Shown: positions 1 to 8,425 of the stretch, in pieces
Numbering within the stretch: the first letter of the stretch is position 1
Layout of the letters: the number at the start of each line of letters is the position of its first letter
Source: SZUA-378 sp036652815
GTDB taxonomy: Bacteria; Bacillota; Clostridia; Lachnospirales; Lachnospiraceae
Assembly (NCBI GenBank): GCA_036652815.1
Contig: JAVVVE010000002.1
Coordinates: 1 to 64,000 of the forward strand
Reading direction: 5' to 3'
Length of the DNA: 64,000 nt
Position numbers and translations under genes: made by a program
Notes under the pieces: generated by a model
Told to the model about the DNA's origin: nothing
The model's database searches: none
Seen by the model: only the letters and a program-made list of their open reading frames with translations

Positions 1-783
1 GCACAGTCCGCAGATGGCGGTCAGCGTGTTGTATAAAAAATGTGGCTGTATCTGACTGAGCAGGATTGCCATGTGGCTTTGTGCCATCTGACTTTCCCGC
101 TGGGCAAAAATGCGCCCCTGCTCCGCTTGCAGAAATAGAAAAATAACAAGAATGCAGAGTGTATTCGCCAGATTCAGCAGGCTAAGGCCATAGATAAATA
201 TCTGAACGCACATTGCCGCTGTCGGAAGAAGGATATAGGCCCACAGTGCCACCATCTCGTGTTTCCGCAAACAGTGGCGGTGACGAATCAGCAGGAAGCC
301 ATTGAGCAGGAGTCCTGCTATTCCGGAAATCTGCGAGAGCCAGAACAAATCTGCGCGATGGTACACATTCTGTGCGTCGATATAGTAAACGATCGGGTAA
401 AATTGCGTGAGCACAATGAGCAGCAGATAGAGCACACTGACTACACGGATCATATGTAGCGGACGGCGGGACACCGGTTCCCGTGCGCCTAAAAACTCTG
501 TTAAATAGCCGGAAAAGCTAATCAGTAGTCCTGCACCGAACGAATAGGCGAGGTAGTTAGACACCCGAACACCCCACCAGCAAAGCACTCCGGGATGGCC
601 CCGAAAAAACAACGCCAGAACATCAAACAGCAGTACGCCCGCATTACAGGCGAGGCAGGAAAGGTAAACATGGTCGCTTCGTTCTCTTGGCCGTTTTGAA
701 AGAACCATGCACAGTGCCACAACAACCGACATGACGCATCCCCATATTTCAAGCGATGCATTAATATAGTTTACAACGGTCAT
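1..783 (-). CDS. Sensor histidine kinase, LytS/YesM (His_kinase) type, 3' part outside window
   Basis: The frame is open from an ATG at 783 to the window edge, giving the first 261 residues of a longer protein. Hydrophobic stretches run through roughly residues 12-220, suggesting about six membrane segments. They are followed by a short linker and QPHFLYNTL at 246-254, the signature around the phospho-accepting His (H248) of the LytS/YesM kinase family; the ATPase domain would lie outside the window. The start is set by AAGGAGAG just upstream of the ATG. Such kinases phosphorylate LytTR or AraC-type response regulators, but the partner and signal are not visible. The gene is clearly richer in G+C than its neighbours, which fits acquisition by transfer (inference). 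The kinase call is firm; the function is unknown. Confidence 0.82.
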   Translation of the reverse strand, partial: MTVVNYINASLEIWGCVMSVVVALCMVLSKRPRERSDHVYLSCLACNAGVLLFDVLALFFRGHPGVLCWWGVRVSNYLAYSFGAGLLISFSGYLTEFLGAREPVSRRPLHMIRVVSVLYLLLIVLTQFYPIVYYIDAQNVYHRADLFWLSQISGIAGLLLNGFLLIRHRHCLRKHEMVALWAYILLPTAAMCVQIFIYGLSLLNLANTLCILVIFLFLQAEQGRIFAQRESQMAQSHMAILLSQIQPHFLYNTLTAICGLC

Positions 784-840
784 TTTATCTCTCCTTATTT
801 CTCCCTTGCTAACTTAAAAGAATAATCAATAAGCTCCACG

Positions 841-1056
841 TTATATCTCCGACTCTTTTTTTATTTTCAAATACTCATTTCTAAGATACCATGCCTGTTC
901 CTCTGATATGAGATCTTCTGTTTCTGCTATATTAATATTGCTTTGCAGCTCACAGTAATAGCAATCCCACAGAGAGCTATCTTTATTTTTTTCGTACATA
1001 TCTATACTATCTCTTAAGAAATCAGGTAATTCATATTCTAATAAATTTTTTTCCAT
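841..1056 (-). CDS. Small hypothetical protein, 71 aa
   Basis: This is a 71-residue acidic soluble protein with no signal peptide or membrane segment. Three Cys/Tyr-rich positions (WDCYYCEL) sit mid-protein and the C-terminus is charged. I do not recognise the family with certainty. It is AT-rich, like the Fic-like gene upstream, and starts two bases after the stop of a short open fragment (1059-1139), so it may once have been translationally coupled to a longer gene. The ribosome binding site is weak (AGGCGG). A role with the Fic-like protein is possible but unsupported. Confidence 0.5.
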   Translation of the reverse strand: MEKNLLEYELPDFLRDSIDMYEKNKDSSLWDCYYCELQSNINIAETEDLISEEQAWYLRNEYLKIKKESEI

Positions 1057-1058
1057 AT

Positions 1059-1139
1059 TTATAATCCGCCTTCTGTTTCAATTACTGTCATAGCATTATC
1101 TTTCACTGGTAAATCACCCAATATTCCATATTCTCTACC
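1059..1139 (-). pseudogene. Possible C-terminal remnant of a decayed gene
   Basis: About 26 codons are open, ending in TAA at 1059-1061, directly before the ATG of the 71-residue gene. The encoded end reads ...LGDLPVKDNAMTVIETEGGL, which has ordinary protein-like composition, but an in-frame stop lies just upstream and there is no usable start. It looks like the tail of a gene whose front was lost. The family is not recognised and chance is a real alternative. Confidence 0.25.
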
Positions 1140-1168
1140 TTAGTTACAAACCAGATACGTTCATTATA

Positions 1169-1831
1169 TTACATCTCATTCGTCCCATCTAAGCAATTCT
1201 TCCATATCCACTCTGATAATTCTGTACTATCATTAGATTCATAATAATCTACCAACATCTGCTTGAATATACCATCTAATTTCACAGGAACATTAAAAAT
1301 TCCAACTCCATTTTCAATCAAGATCTTATTCGTCACAAAGCTGCCTACTCTTTTATTCCCATCCTTAAATGGCTGGCATCGCATAATCCATAATCCCATT
1401 TTAATGGCTCTCTCTGTTTCATTTTCACATTTATCTATTTCATTCATCGTTTTTAATATATCTTCCGGATTCGGCAGTTCAGGGCGCCATCTGGTACCGC
1501 TGATGATTACATCGTCACTTCTCCATTTTCCAAGATTCTGATATGGAACGTCAAATCTGGCAATTAATTCATGGATTTCTTCCAGAAAAATCAGACTCAA
1601 TTCCTTGTTCAGATTATCAAATAGGTATTGCCACCCATCTCTTAAGCAGCATACTTTACTAATTTCATTTGGAGCTAGAGAATCCACATTTATGTTATTT
1701 AAAATATCCTGTGTTTGAGCAAAAGTTACTGCGATTCCTTCTAGATTTGCCTGCTGATAAATTGAATCTACTATAATTCTTTTTGCAAAAAATATGTTGT
1801 CTTCTGTTGTCATCTGGTAACGATTTTTCAT
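1169..1831 (-). CDS. Fic/DOC-family (Fido fold) protein with Gln in place of the catalytic His
   Basis: The product has 220 residues. A central Fido core carries QPFKDGNKR at 153-161, corresponding to the HPFx(D/E)GN(G/K)R Fic motif; the catalytic His position is Q153, while the phosphate-binding GN and the following basic residues remain. Near the N-terminus NLEG at 29-32 resembles the segment around the inhibitory Glu of self-inhibited Fic proteins. Canonical members transfer AMP or another phosphate-containing group to protein hydroxyls; loss of the His makes ordinary AMPylation unlikely here (inference). The start at 1831 is preferred because AGAGGTG precedes it by seven bases, whereas an upstream start at 1858 would fall in the tmRNA terminator. 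It is AT-rich and sits just downstream of ssrA, a common integration site. Confidence 0.8.
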   Translation of the reverse strand: MKNRYQMTTEDNIFFAKRIIVDSIYQQANLEGIAVTFAQTQDILNNINVDSLAPNEISKVCCLRDGWQYLFDNLNKELSLIFLEEIHELIARFDVPYQNLGKWRSDDVIISGTRWRPELPNPEDILKTMNEIDKCENETERAIKMGLWIMRCQPFKDGNKRVGSFVTNKILIENGVGIFNVPVKLDGIFKQMLVDYYESNDSTELSEWIWKNCLDGTNEM

Positions 1832-1850
1832 GGTAACACCTCTTTCTATA

Positions 1851-1877
1851 AAAAGCACCGCAAATGCGGTGCTTTTT
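1851..1877 (-). terminator. Intrinsic terminator of ssrA
   Basis: Perfect 11-bp inverted repeat (arms 1851-1861 and 1866-1876) with a 4-base loop; on the minus strand the right arm ends in a run of T. It lies four bases after the tmRNA 3' end. Confidence 0.9.
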
Positions 1878-1880
1878 GGA

Positions 1881-2232
1881 TGGAGTAGACGGGAGTCGAA
1901 CCCGTGTCCGAAAACCCATCCCCCGTACTTCTACAAGCTTAGTTGATGCTTTCGGGAGTATATTGCAACTCCCCCTTCCATCCCGTATCCAGTCATCAAC
2001 TCCCGAATACGTTCAGTAGCTTCATATTACGTCCACATGCTCAAAGCTTTGCATATGTCGTTTCCTACAAAGTCGATACCTTAGTTCAATGTGTAGGTGA
2101 ATTGAGTAAGGCAGCTGCCACTAGGCAGCGTAAGCTAAATTATCTTCAGCGTTTAAATTTATTTTGCGTTTAACGAATCGCATCGGCTTGCTTCTCCAGC
2201 TTCAAAATCCCCGTCGAAACCTTAACTACCCC
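1881..2232 (-). ncRNA. ssrA: Transfer-messenger RNA (tmRNA)
   Basis: The RNA is about 352 nt. Its ends form a tRNA-like acceptor: GGGGUAG at the 5' end pairs with CUACUCC before a discriminator A at 1881, and a T-arm with GGGTTCGACTCCC is visible near the 3' end. The CCA is not encoded. The mRNA-like part ends in codons for NAEDNLAYAA followed by TAG at 2121-2123, a typical degradation tag ending in hydrophobic Ala residues; the resume codon is not certain, possibly giving a tag beginning KRKINL. With SmpB, encoded just upstream, it rescues ribosomes stalled on broken mRNAs and marks the nascent peptide for proteolysis. A strong promoter and terminator flank it. Confidence 0.96.
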
Positions 2233-2240
2233 ATATATAT

Positions 2241-2269
2241 AGTATATTGCATTCTTAGATATCGGTCAA
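2241..2269 (-). promoter_or_regulatory. Sigma-A promoter of ssrA
   Basis: -35 TTGACC (2264-2269), 17-bp spacer, -10 TATACT (2241-2246); the first G of the tmRNA at 2232 is the expected distance downstream. Confidence 0.85.
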
Positions 2270-2277
2270 TCACTATT

Positions 2278-2745
2278 TTATGATAGATTCTTAACCTTGA
2301 ATTGTTTCTCTGCTTCCCTTCGTTGGTCTTTTTTGGCGATATCCTGTCTCTTATCATAGAGTTTCTTACCTTTGGCAAGTCCTATTTCCATCTTACTGCG
2401 TCCATCTTTAAAATAGACCTGAAGAGGTACTAGTGTATATCCCTGTTCTGCCAATCTGCCCGTCAATTTATGAATCTCATAAGTATGCAGCAAGAGCTTT
2501 CGCACCCGCAAAGGATCTTTGTTAAAGATATTTCCTTTTTCATATGGACTAATATGCATCCCATAGATAAATACTTCCCCTTGCTCAATCTTGATAAAAG
2601 CTTCTTTAATACTGCACTTCCCAAGGCGTAAAGATTTTACCTCTGTTCCGTGCAGCACAATCCCTGTTTCATATTTCTCTTCTATAAAATATTCGTGATA
2701 TGCTTTTTTATTATTGGCAACTAATTTCATGCCTTCTCTTGCCAT
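2278..2745 (-). CDS. smpB: SsrA-binding protein SmpB
   Basis: The product has 155 residues, the usual size. It binds the tRNA-like part of tmRNA and delivers it to stalled ribosomes. The N-terminal beta-barrel includes NKKAYHEYFI and GTEVKSLRLGKCSIKEAF, characteristic of the family, and the C-terminal tail (LYDKRQDIAKKDQRREAEK) is the basic helix that reaches into the ribosome decoding site. GAGGTG precedes the ATG at 2745. It lies 17 bases after rnr and directly before ssrA, the common Firmicute rnr-smpB-ssrA arrangement that groups trans-translation with degradation of the faulty mRNA. Confidence 0.97.
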   Translation of the reverse strand: MAREGMKLVANNKKAYHEYFIEEKYETGIVLHGTEVKSLRLGKCSIKEAFIKIEQGEVFIYGMHISPYEKGNIFNKDPLRVRKLLLHTYEIHKLTGRLAEQGYTLVPLQVYFKDGRSKMEIGLAKGKKLYDKRQDIAKKDQRREAEKQFKVKNLS

Positions 2746-2762
2746 ACCTGCACCTCTTTTAC

Positions 2763-4928
2763 TTATTCTTCCTCCGGTATTACAAAATCAATCGTGCGTG
2801 CTATCTTATCCGCCGCATGTAATTGTACCCGAATCTTCTCACCCAGTTTATAGGTTTTCCCCGTTCCTTGACCAACCATCTCATAGGTATTCTCATCGTA
2901 GTTAAAATAATCTCCCGGCAGATCTGAGACTCGTATCATGCCCTCTACTGTGTTTGGTAGCTCTACATACATACCCCATTTCGTGATTCCTGAGATAACG
3001 CCTTCATAGATTGTGCCAATCTTGCTTTCCATAAATTCTACTTTTTTCAGTTTATCTGTTTCACGTTCTGCTTCATCCGCACGTCTTTCGGTCTCCGATG
3101 CATGTTTTGCTACTTCTGCAAGCCCAACGCGGTATTTGTCCAGTTTTTCCTGATTTAGTAATCCACGAAGCTGCTCTTTGATGATTCTATGAATCTGCAG
3201 ATCCGGATACCGTCTGATAGGTGATGTGAAATGACAATAGTATTCACATGCCAAGCCAAAGTGTCCTGTGCATTCCGTCGTATATCTGGCCTGCCGCATG
3301 CTGCGAAGTGTCAATCTGCTAATCAATGGTTCTTCCGGTGTGCCATCTATCTTTGACAATAACCTCTGCAATTCTTTTGGATGTACTTCTTCCTGCACCG
3401 TCTTAATAGAATATCCAAAATTACTGATGAATAGACTTAAGGTCTTGATTCTTTCCGGATCCGGTTGCTCATGTGTTCTGTATACAAATGGAATCTCCAG
3501 CTTGCAATAATGTTTTGCCACCGTTTCATTGGCAATCAGCATAAAATCTTCAATGATCTTTGTCGCAATATTGCGATCGTACGGTTTAATATCTATAGGG
3601 TGTCCATCCTGATCCAAGATGATTTTACTCTCCGGAAAATCAAAGTCAATAGAACCCCTCTTCTTGCGATTTCTACGCAAAATCAAAGCTAATTTCTCCA
3701 TCTCCCTGAACATCGGCACCAGGGATTCATATTCTGCAATGGTATCTGCATCTTCCTCTTCTAATATCTTTGAAACTGCGGTATAACTCATTCTTCTGTC
3801 TACACAGATGACAGTCTCTGCGATTTTGTAATCTATGACCTCGCCGCTCATGTCAATCGTCATCATACAGCTTAGTGCCAGTCGATCCACCCCTTCATTG
3901 AGGGAACAGATACCATTTGATAATTGATGTGGCAGCATCGGTATGACACGGTCTACCAGATAGACACTGGTTCCACGTTCCAGTGCTTCTCTGTCAAGAG
4001 CTGAGTTATATTGCACATAATTAGATACATCTGCGATATGGACTCCTAGCTGATAGCAATCGCCTTCCATCGATACACTGACTGCATCATCCAGATCCTT
4101 GGCATCTTCTCCATCTATGGTTACCATCTGCATCTCACGCAGATCGAGACGTCCCGCTTTATCAGCGTCACTGACGGTATCGGATACCCGTTCTACTTGA
4201 CGTTTCACTTTTTCGTCAAATTCAACCGGTAAATCAAACGCTTTTACGATCGACATAATATCGACTCCGGGGTCATCAATATGCCCTAAGATCTCGATGA
4301 TTTTTCCTTCCGGTTTCTTTCCATTGGTTCCGTAGTCTGTAATCTCTACTACTACTTTATGTCCATCAACCGCTCCTTTAGAACGTTCTCTGCTCACAAA
4401 GATATCATTGGCGATCTTCGTATTATCAGCCTTAACAAAACCAAAGTTCTTATTCTGCTCATAAGTACCTACGACTGTCTTAATACTGTGTTCCAGCACT
4501 CTGGTAACAACAGCTTCCTGCCTTTTTCCCTTGGGATTATCTAATAGTTTAACCTGCACGGTATCTCCGTGAAAAGCATCCCCGCTCTTACCTTCCGGAA
4601 TAAATAAATCCTCTTCCCTATCTTCCACCTCTACAAATCCAAAGCCCTTTGCATGACTGATAAAACGTCCCGTAATAGGTTCTTCTACTGCTTGTTTGGA
4701 TCGTTTAGCATCTTTTGTCTGTTCGGCGATTCTATATTTTCCCTTTTTACTGATAGCGACCTGCCCAGATGCTATTAATTCTTCTAGTAAGATCCTGCAT
4801 TCTTCTCTTTCTTTCTTCGGTACCTCCAACAGAATCATCAATTCCTTCCCTTTCATGGGAACATATTGCGGATCTGCCATACAGTCACGTAATTTCTTCT
4901 TTCTTTCTTCTCTTAGTTCTTTTTTCAT
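2763..4928 (-). CDS. rnr: Ribonuclease R (3'-5' exoribonuclease)
   Basis: The product has 721 residues from the chosen start. An N-terminal winged-helix region (about 1-70) is followed by two cold-shock/OB domains (about 85-215), the RNB catalytic domain and a C-terminal S1 domain (GTIYEGVISGITKWGMYVEL and onward). DGEDAKDLDDA at 272-282 supplies the acidic metal-binding cluster of RNase II-type enzymes. It degrades structured RNA processively, including mRNAs released by trans-translation. The ATG at 4928 is preferred over upstream ATGs at 4958 and 4946 because GGGAGT sits before it and the longer form would begin almost in the preceding terminator. The 3' neighbour is smpB. Confidence 0.95.
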   Translation of the reverse strand: MKKELREERKKKLRDCMADPQYVPMKGKELMILLEVPKKEREECRILLEELIASGQVAISKKGKYRIAEQTKDAKRSKQAVEEPITGRFISHAKGFGFVEVEDREEDLFIPEGKSGDAFHGDTVQVKLLDNPKGKRQEAVVTRVLEHSIKTVVGTYEQNKNFGFVKADNTKIANDIFVSRERSKGAVDGHKVVVEITDYGTNGKKPEGKIIEILGHIDDPGVDIMSIVKAFDLPVEFDEKVKRQVERVSDTVSDADKAGRLDLREMQMVTIDGEDAKDLDDAVSVSMEGDCYQLGVHIADVSNYVQYNSALDREALERGTSVYLVDRVIPMLPHQLSNGICSLNEGVDRLALSCMMTIDMSGEVIDYKIAETVICVDRRMSYTAVSKILEEEDADTIAEYESLVPMFREMEKLALILRRNRKKRGSIDFDFPESKIILDQDGHPIDIKPYDRNIATKIIEDFMLIANETVAKHYCKLEIPFVYRTHEQPDPERIKTLSLFISNFGYSIKTVQEEVHPKELQRLLSKIDGTPEEPLISRLTLRSMRQARYTTECTGHFGLACEYYCHFTSPIRRYPDLQIHRIIKEQLRGLLNQEKLDKYRVGLAEVAKHASETERRADEAERETDKLKKVEFMESKIGTIYEGVISGITKWGMYVELPNTVEGMIRVSDLPGDYFNYDENTYEMVGQGTGKTYKLGEKIRVQLHAADKIARTIDFVIPEEE

Positions 4929-4965
4929 TCCTTTACTCCCTTGCATGACGATTCTCATGCTTTCA

Positions 4966-4996
4966 ATAAAAAAACACTCTTCTGCAAGAGTGTTTT
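4966..4996 (-). terminator. Intrinsic terminator after secG
   Basis: An 11-bp perfect stem (4971-4981 / 4986-4996) with a 4-base loop is followed on the minus strand by a T run. It separates secG from rnr, so rnr either has its own start site near here or depends on readthrough. Confidence 0.85.
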
Positions 4997-5006
4997 AAGT
5001 CATGTT

Positions 5007-5246
5007 CTAAAATCTTGTAATATTAAGAACGACCGCCAACAAGATAAAGGAAACAGCTAACCCTGTTGTAATCTTAATGAACAATCCTTCTTTAGACCGT
5101 CCTTTGTTCTTACCCCAGTATGTCTCGGCCAATCCACTGATGGCTCCAAGTCCTGCTGATTTACCTTCTTGCATTAATACTAATATAGTTAATAGTAAAC
5201 ATACCACTATAAATATAATCGTTAAAACAAGTCTTAAAATTCCCAC
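5007..5246 (-). CDS. secG: Preprotein translocase subunit SecG
   Basis: The product has 79 residues with two membrane segments (about 3-25 and 55-77) separated by a glycine- and lysine-rich loop, the SecG layout. QEGKSAGLGAISG in the loop is typical of Firmicute SecG. It is an accessory part of the SecYEG channel. The start is taken as GTG at 5246 because GGAGGTG lies seven bases upstream; starting at the upstream ATG (5321) would add 25 residues unlike any SecG and run through that ribosome site. It follows eno with only a short repeat-bearing gap and no terminator, so the two may be cotranscribed. Confidence 0.9.
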   Translation of the reverse strand: MGILRLVLTIIFIVVCLLLTILVLMQEGKSAGLGAISGLAETYWGKNKGRSKEGLFIKITTGLAVSFILLAVVLNITRF

Positions 5247-5357
5247 TTTTCTGCACCTCCCGGATATAACACCTACGTGCTTTGCATGTCTTGAATCAAA
5301 GCAAGATTTATTGTAGCACATAAGTCTCTCATTATCAACCTGTTTTTCAAATTAGTT

Positions 5358-5420
5358 GTCAAATATTATTTATTATTTGTCAAATATTATTTATTATTTG
5401 TCAAATATTATTTATTATTT
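5358..5420. repeat. Three perfect tandem copies of a 21-bp AT-rich unit over the eno stop codon
   Basis: The unit starts at 5358, 5379 and 5400. It equals seven codons, and in the eno frame each copy reads Q-I-I-N-N-I-stop, so the enolase C-terminus and stop codon have been triplicated. The gene ends in the first copy met by the ribosome. Confidence 0.9.
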
Positions 5421-6699
5421 GTCCATAGCAGGCAGTATCTTGAAGTTCTTCTTCAATTCTAAGCAATCTATTGTATTTTGCTACGCGTTCTGACCGGCAG
5501 GGTGCTCCGGTCTTAATCTGCCCTGCATTCACAGCAACTGCGATATCTGCGATCATCGTATCTTCTGTTTCTCCGGAACGATGCGAGATAATCGTACGAT
5601 ATCCATGCTTTTGTGCCATATCAATCGCTTCAAAAGCTTCTGTTAATGTCCCGATCTGATTGATTTTGATGAGGATGGCATTGGCTGCCCCTAATCGGAT
5701 ACCGGCACCGAGTCTCTTGGTATTGGTTACAAATAAATCATCGCCTACTAACTGTATCTTATCACCTAGTCGCTTGGTCAATAGCTGCCAGCCCTCCCAA
5801 TCATCTTCAAACAGACCATCTTCAATGGATATAATGGGAAATTCTTCTACCAGTTCTTCATAATAAGTGACCATCTGTGCCGCATCTCTGTTGATTTCTT
5901 CTCGTGCCATCTTACTTTCTCCCGGAAAATAATAGATACCGGATTCCTCTCTGTATAATTCACTTGCCGCCGCATCTATTGCTATCTTAATCTCTTCACC
6001 CGGTATATAACCGCTTGCCCGAATCGCCTCCACGATTAATTGTAATACTTCTTTTGCATTCCCTAAGTTTGGTGCAAATCCTCCTTCATCACCGACTGCC
6101 GTCGATAACCCTCTTTCCTGACATATCTTCTTTAAATGATGGTAGATTTCTGCACAGATACGTAATCCCTCTGAGAATTTTGTTGCTTTAACAGGCATAA
6201 TCATAAATTCCTGTAAATCTACTGTGTTATCCGCATGTCTTCCACCATTTAAGATATTCATCATCGGAACCGGTAATTCTCTGGTTAAGATACCACCTAA
6301 ATATTGATAGAGCGGTAACTCCAAAGCTTCTGCTGCTGCTCTTGCACATGCCATAGACACACTTAGCATAGCATTCGCTCCCAGATTGCTCTTATTCTCT
6401 GTTCCATCTGCTTCTAGGAGGAGATGGTCGAGTATCCCTTGCTGCAGCACATTCTGTCCCAATAGAACGTCTCTTAATGTCGTATTGACATGCTGAACCG
6501 CTTTGTGTACTCCCAGTCCTTGATATCGTTTTTCTCCATCCCTTAATTCCACTGCTTCAAAACGTCCTGTAGATGCACCTGACGGCACTGACGCTCTCCC
6601 TATGATACATCCCTCTACCGTTACCTCCGCCTCTACTGTCGGATTTCCCCTCGAATCCAATATCTCTCTTGCATGTACTTGCGTAATCTTCAGTTCCAT
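5401..6699 (-). CDS. eno: Enolase (phosphopyruvate hydratase)
   Basis: The product has 432 residues, full length for the family. It converts 2-phosphoglycerate to phosphoenolpyruvate. Visible signatures include SGASTGRFEAVELRDG near the N-terminus, DEGGFAPN (catalytic Glu region), SIEDG with the metal Asp, GDDLFVTN, and SHRSGETEDT with GQIKTGAPCRSERVAKYNRLL near the C-terminus. The ATG at 6699 is preceded by a purine-rich stretch. The last codons and the stop lie in a 21-bp tandem repeat. With gpmI upstream and ppdK beyond, it forms a lower-glycolysis neighbourhood, although the terminator at 6796-6831 shows that gpmI is transcribed separately. Confidence 0.97.
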   Translation of the reverse strand: MELKITQVHAREILDSRGNPTVEAEVTVEGCIIGRASVPSGASTGRFEAVELRDGEKRYQGLGVHKAVQHVNTTLRDVLLGQNVLQQGILDHLLLEADGTENKSNLGANAMLSVSMACARAAAEALELPLYQYLGGILTRELPVPMMNILNGGRHADNTVDLQEFMIMPVKATKFSEGLRICAEIYHHLKKICQERGLSTAVGDEGGFAPNLGNAKEVLQLIVEAIRASGYIPGEEIKIAIDAAASELYREESGIYYFPGESKMAREEINRDAAQMVTYYEELVEEFPIISIEDGLFEDDWEGWQLLTKRLGDKIQLVGDDLFVTNTKRLGAGIRLGAANAILIKINQIGTLTEAFEAIDMAQKHGYRTIISHRSGETEDTMIADIAVAVNAGQIKTGAPCRSERVAKYNRLLRIEEELQDTACYGQIINNI

Positions 6700-6795
6700 C
6701 CTGTCACCCTGCTCTTTCCGCTCTTTTATTTTATATCATTTTTTTATAGTATCTACTTTTCTATCCATTTTATTCGTTCTCTTTTTCACAATAAA

Positions 6796-6831
6796 ATACA
6801 ACCCTCCGGAATCATCCTCCGAGGGTTGTAT
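6796..6831 (-). terminator. Intrinsic terminator of gpmI
   Basis: An 11-bp perfect stem (6796-6806 / 6821-6831) is followed on the minus strand by TTTTATTG, 16 bases after the gpmI stop. Confidence 0.85.
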
Positions 6832-6846
6832 GTTGTCCTGCTTTGA

Positions 6847-8388
6847 TTATTTTTTTAGTAAGAGGGATTTTCCTGTCATCTCTACCGGCTGTTCCTTGCC
6901 CATGATCTGAATCAGGGTCGGTATAATATCTGCTAAGCATCCGCCCTCTCTTAACGTATAAGCTGCATCATAATTTACCAAGATAAAAGGTACTTCATTG
7001 GTTGTATGTGCGGTAAAAGGAGCACCTGTCTCATAATCAATCAGTTGTTCTGCATTGCCATGATCTGCACAGATAAACATCGTTCCGTCAACCGATTTAA
7101 TCGCTGTAACTGCTCTGCCGACACATTCATCGATGACTTCTATCGCTTTAATTGCCGCTGCTTCCACACCGGTATGTCCTACCATATCCGGATTGGCAAA
7201 ATTAATAATAATCACATCATATTGATCGGATGTAATCGCTGCAACCAGTTTATCGCATACCTGATAAGCACTCATCTCAGGCTGTAAATCATAGGTTGCG
7301 ACCTTGGGAGAATTTACCAGGATCCTATCTTCTCCTTCATTTGGCTTCTCTACACCACCATTAAAGAAGAACGTAACATGTGCATACTTCTCTGTCTCTG
7401 CGATTCTGGCCTGCGTCATATGATTGGCTGCTAACCATTCTCCAAACGTATTGGTTACTGCTATCTTTAAGAATGCTACTTCTTTATTGAGAATCGTCGG
7501 GTCATAATCCGAGAAGCAAACATAAGTAAGGTCAAGGCGTTTTGGTCTGTCAAACCCTTTGAACTCATTATCGCAAAAACATCTGGTAATCTCTCTTGCT
7601 CTATCCGGTCTGAAATTAAAGAAAACCACGGAATCTTTGTCATGAATCGTACCAATTGGTTGTCCATCTCTTACAACAACAGTTGGTAATACAAACTCAT
7701 CTGTCTTATCTTCATCATAGGAAGCTTGTATCCCTGCCGGTCCGGAAAGAGCTGTATTGCCTTTTCCTTCGGTTAATGCATCATATGCCAGCTTCACTCT
7801 GTCATAATTATTATCTCGATCCATGGCATAATAACGTCCCATCACGGAAGCGACTTCACCCACACCGATTTGTTTCATTTGCTCTTCTAGTTGTTCCACA
7901 TACTCTTTTCCACTTTTCGGTGGGGTATCACGTCCATCCAGAAAACAATGTACATAAACTTTCTTTAGATTATGTCTCTTAGCCAGTTCAAGCAGTGCAT
8001 AGATATGCGTATTATGACTGTGTACTCCGCCATCGGATACTAAGCCATAGCAATGAAATGCGGAATCATGCTTCTTACAATTTTCTACCGCTTTTAACAA
8101 TGCCGGATTCTCAAAGAATGTACCGTCTTTAATCTCTTTTGTGATTCTGGTCAGTTCTTGATATACGATACGTCCTGCACCCATATTCAGATGTCCTACT
8201 TCCGAATTACCCATTTGCCCTTCCGGAAGTCCCACTGCCATACCACTTGCCTCTCCTTTTACAAAAGGACAGGTCTTCATCAATTCATCCATCACCGGCG
8301 TATTCGCTTCTGCCACTGCATTTCCTTTTTGTGTATCATTTAATCCATATCCATCAAGAATCATTAATACTGTTGGTTTTTTACTCAT
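6847..8388 (-). CDS. gpmI: 2,3-bisphosphoglycerate-independent phosphoglycerate mutase
   Basis: The product has 513 residues, the usual size for the Mn-dependent alkaline-phosphatase-superfamily mutase that interconverts 3- and 2-phosphoglycerate. D12 in MILDGYG and S62 in QMGNSEVGH match the metal-binding Asp and the phosphoserine nucleophile; VHCFLDGRDTPPKS and the late FICADHGNAEQL (metal His/Asp) are also clear. The ATG at 8388 is chosen over 8418 because AAGGA lies about ten bases upstream and the family begins close to the MILDG strand. It ends at its own terminator before eno and follows the diguanylate cyclase gene closely. Confidence 0.95.
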   Translation of the reverse strand: MSKKPTVLMILDGYGLNDTQKGNAVAEANTPVMDELMKTCPFVKGEASGMAVGLPEGQMGNSEVGHLNMGAGRIVYQELTRITKEIKDGTFFENPALLKAVENCKKHDSAFHCYGLVSDGGVHSHNTHIYALLELAKRHNLKKVYVHCFLDGRDTPPKSGKEYVEQLEEQMKQIGVGEVASVMGRYYAMDRDNNYDRVKLAYDALTEGKGNTALSGPAGIQASYDEDKTDEFVLPTVVVRDGQPIGTIHDKDSVVFFNFRPDRAREITRCFCDNEFKGFDRPKRLDLTYVCFSDYDPTILNKEVAFLKIAVTNTFGEWLAANHMTQARIAETEKYAHVTFFFNGGVEKPNEGEDRILVNSPKVATYDLQPEMSAYQVCDKLVAAITSDQYDVIIINFANPDMVGHTGVEAAAIKAIEVIDECVGRAVTAIKSVDGTMFICADHGNAEQLIDYETGAPFTAHTTNEVPFILVNYDAAYTLREGGCLADIIPTLIQIMGKEQPVEMTGKSLLLKK

Positions 8389-8425
8389 TTTATTCCATTC
8401 CTTCTGCATGCTTTTCATGCGTATT

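Noticed and set aside
522..761. 79-residue minus-strand frame within the kinase gene
   Set aside because: It is a different frame from the one carrying QPHFLYNTL; the latter is open over the full 783 bases with a good start and membrane pattern.
1263..1541. 92-residue plus-strand frame across the Fic-like gene
   Set aside because: It lacks a ribosome site and family features and lies antisense to the recognised Fido domain.
1832..1858. Upstream start for the Fic-like protein
   Set aside because: It would begin inside the ssrA terminator and pass through the AGAGGTG ribosome site that serves the ATG at 1831.
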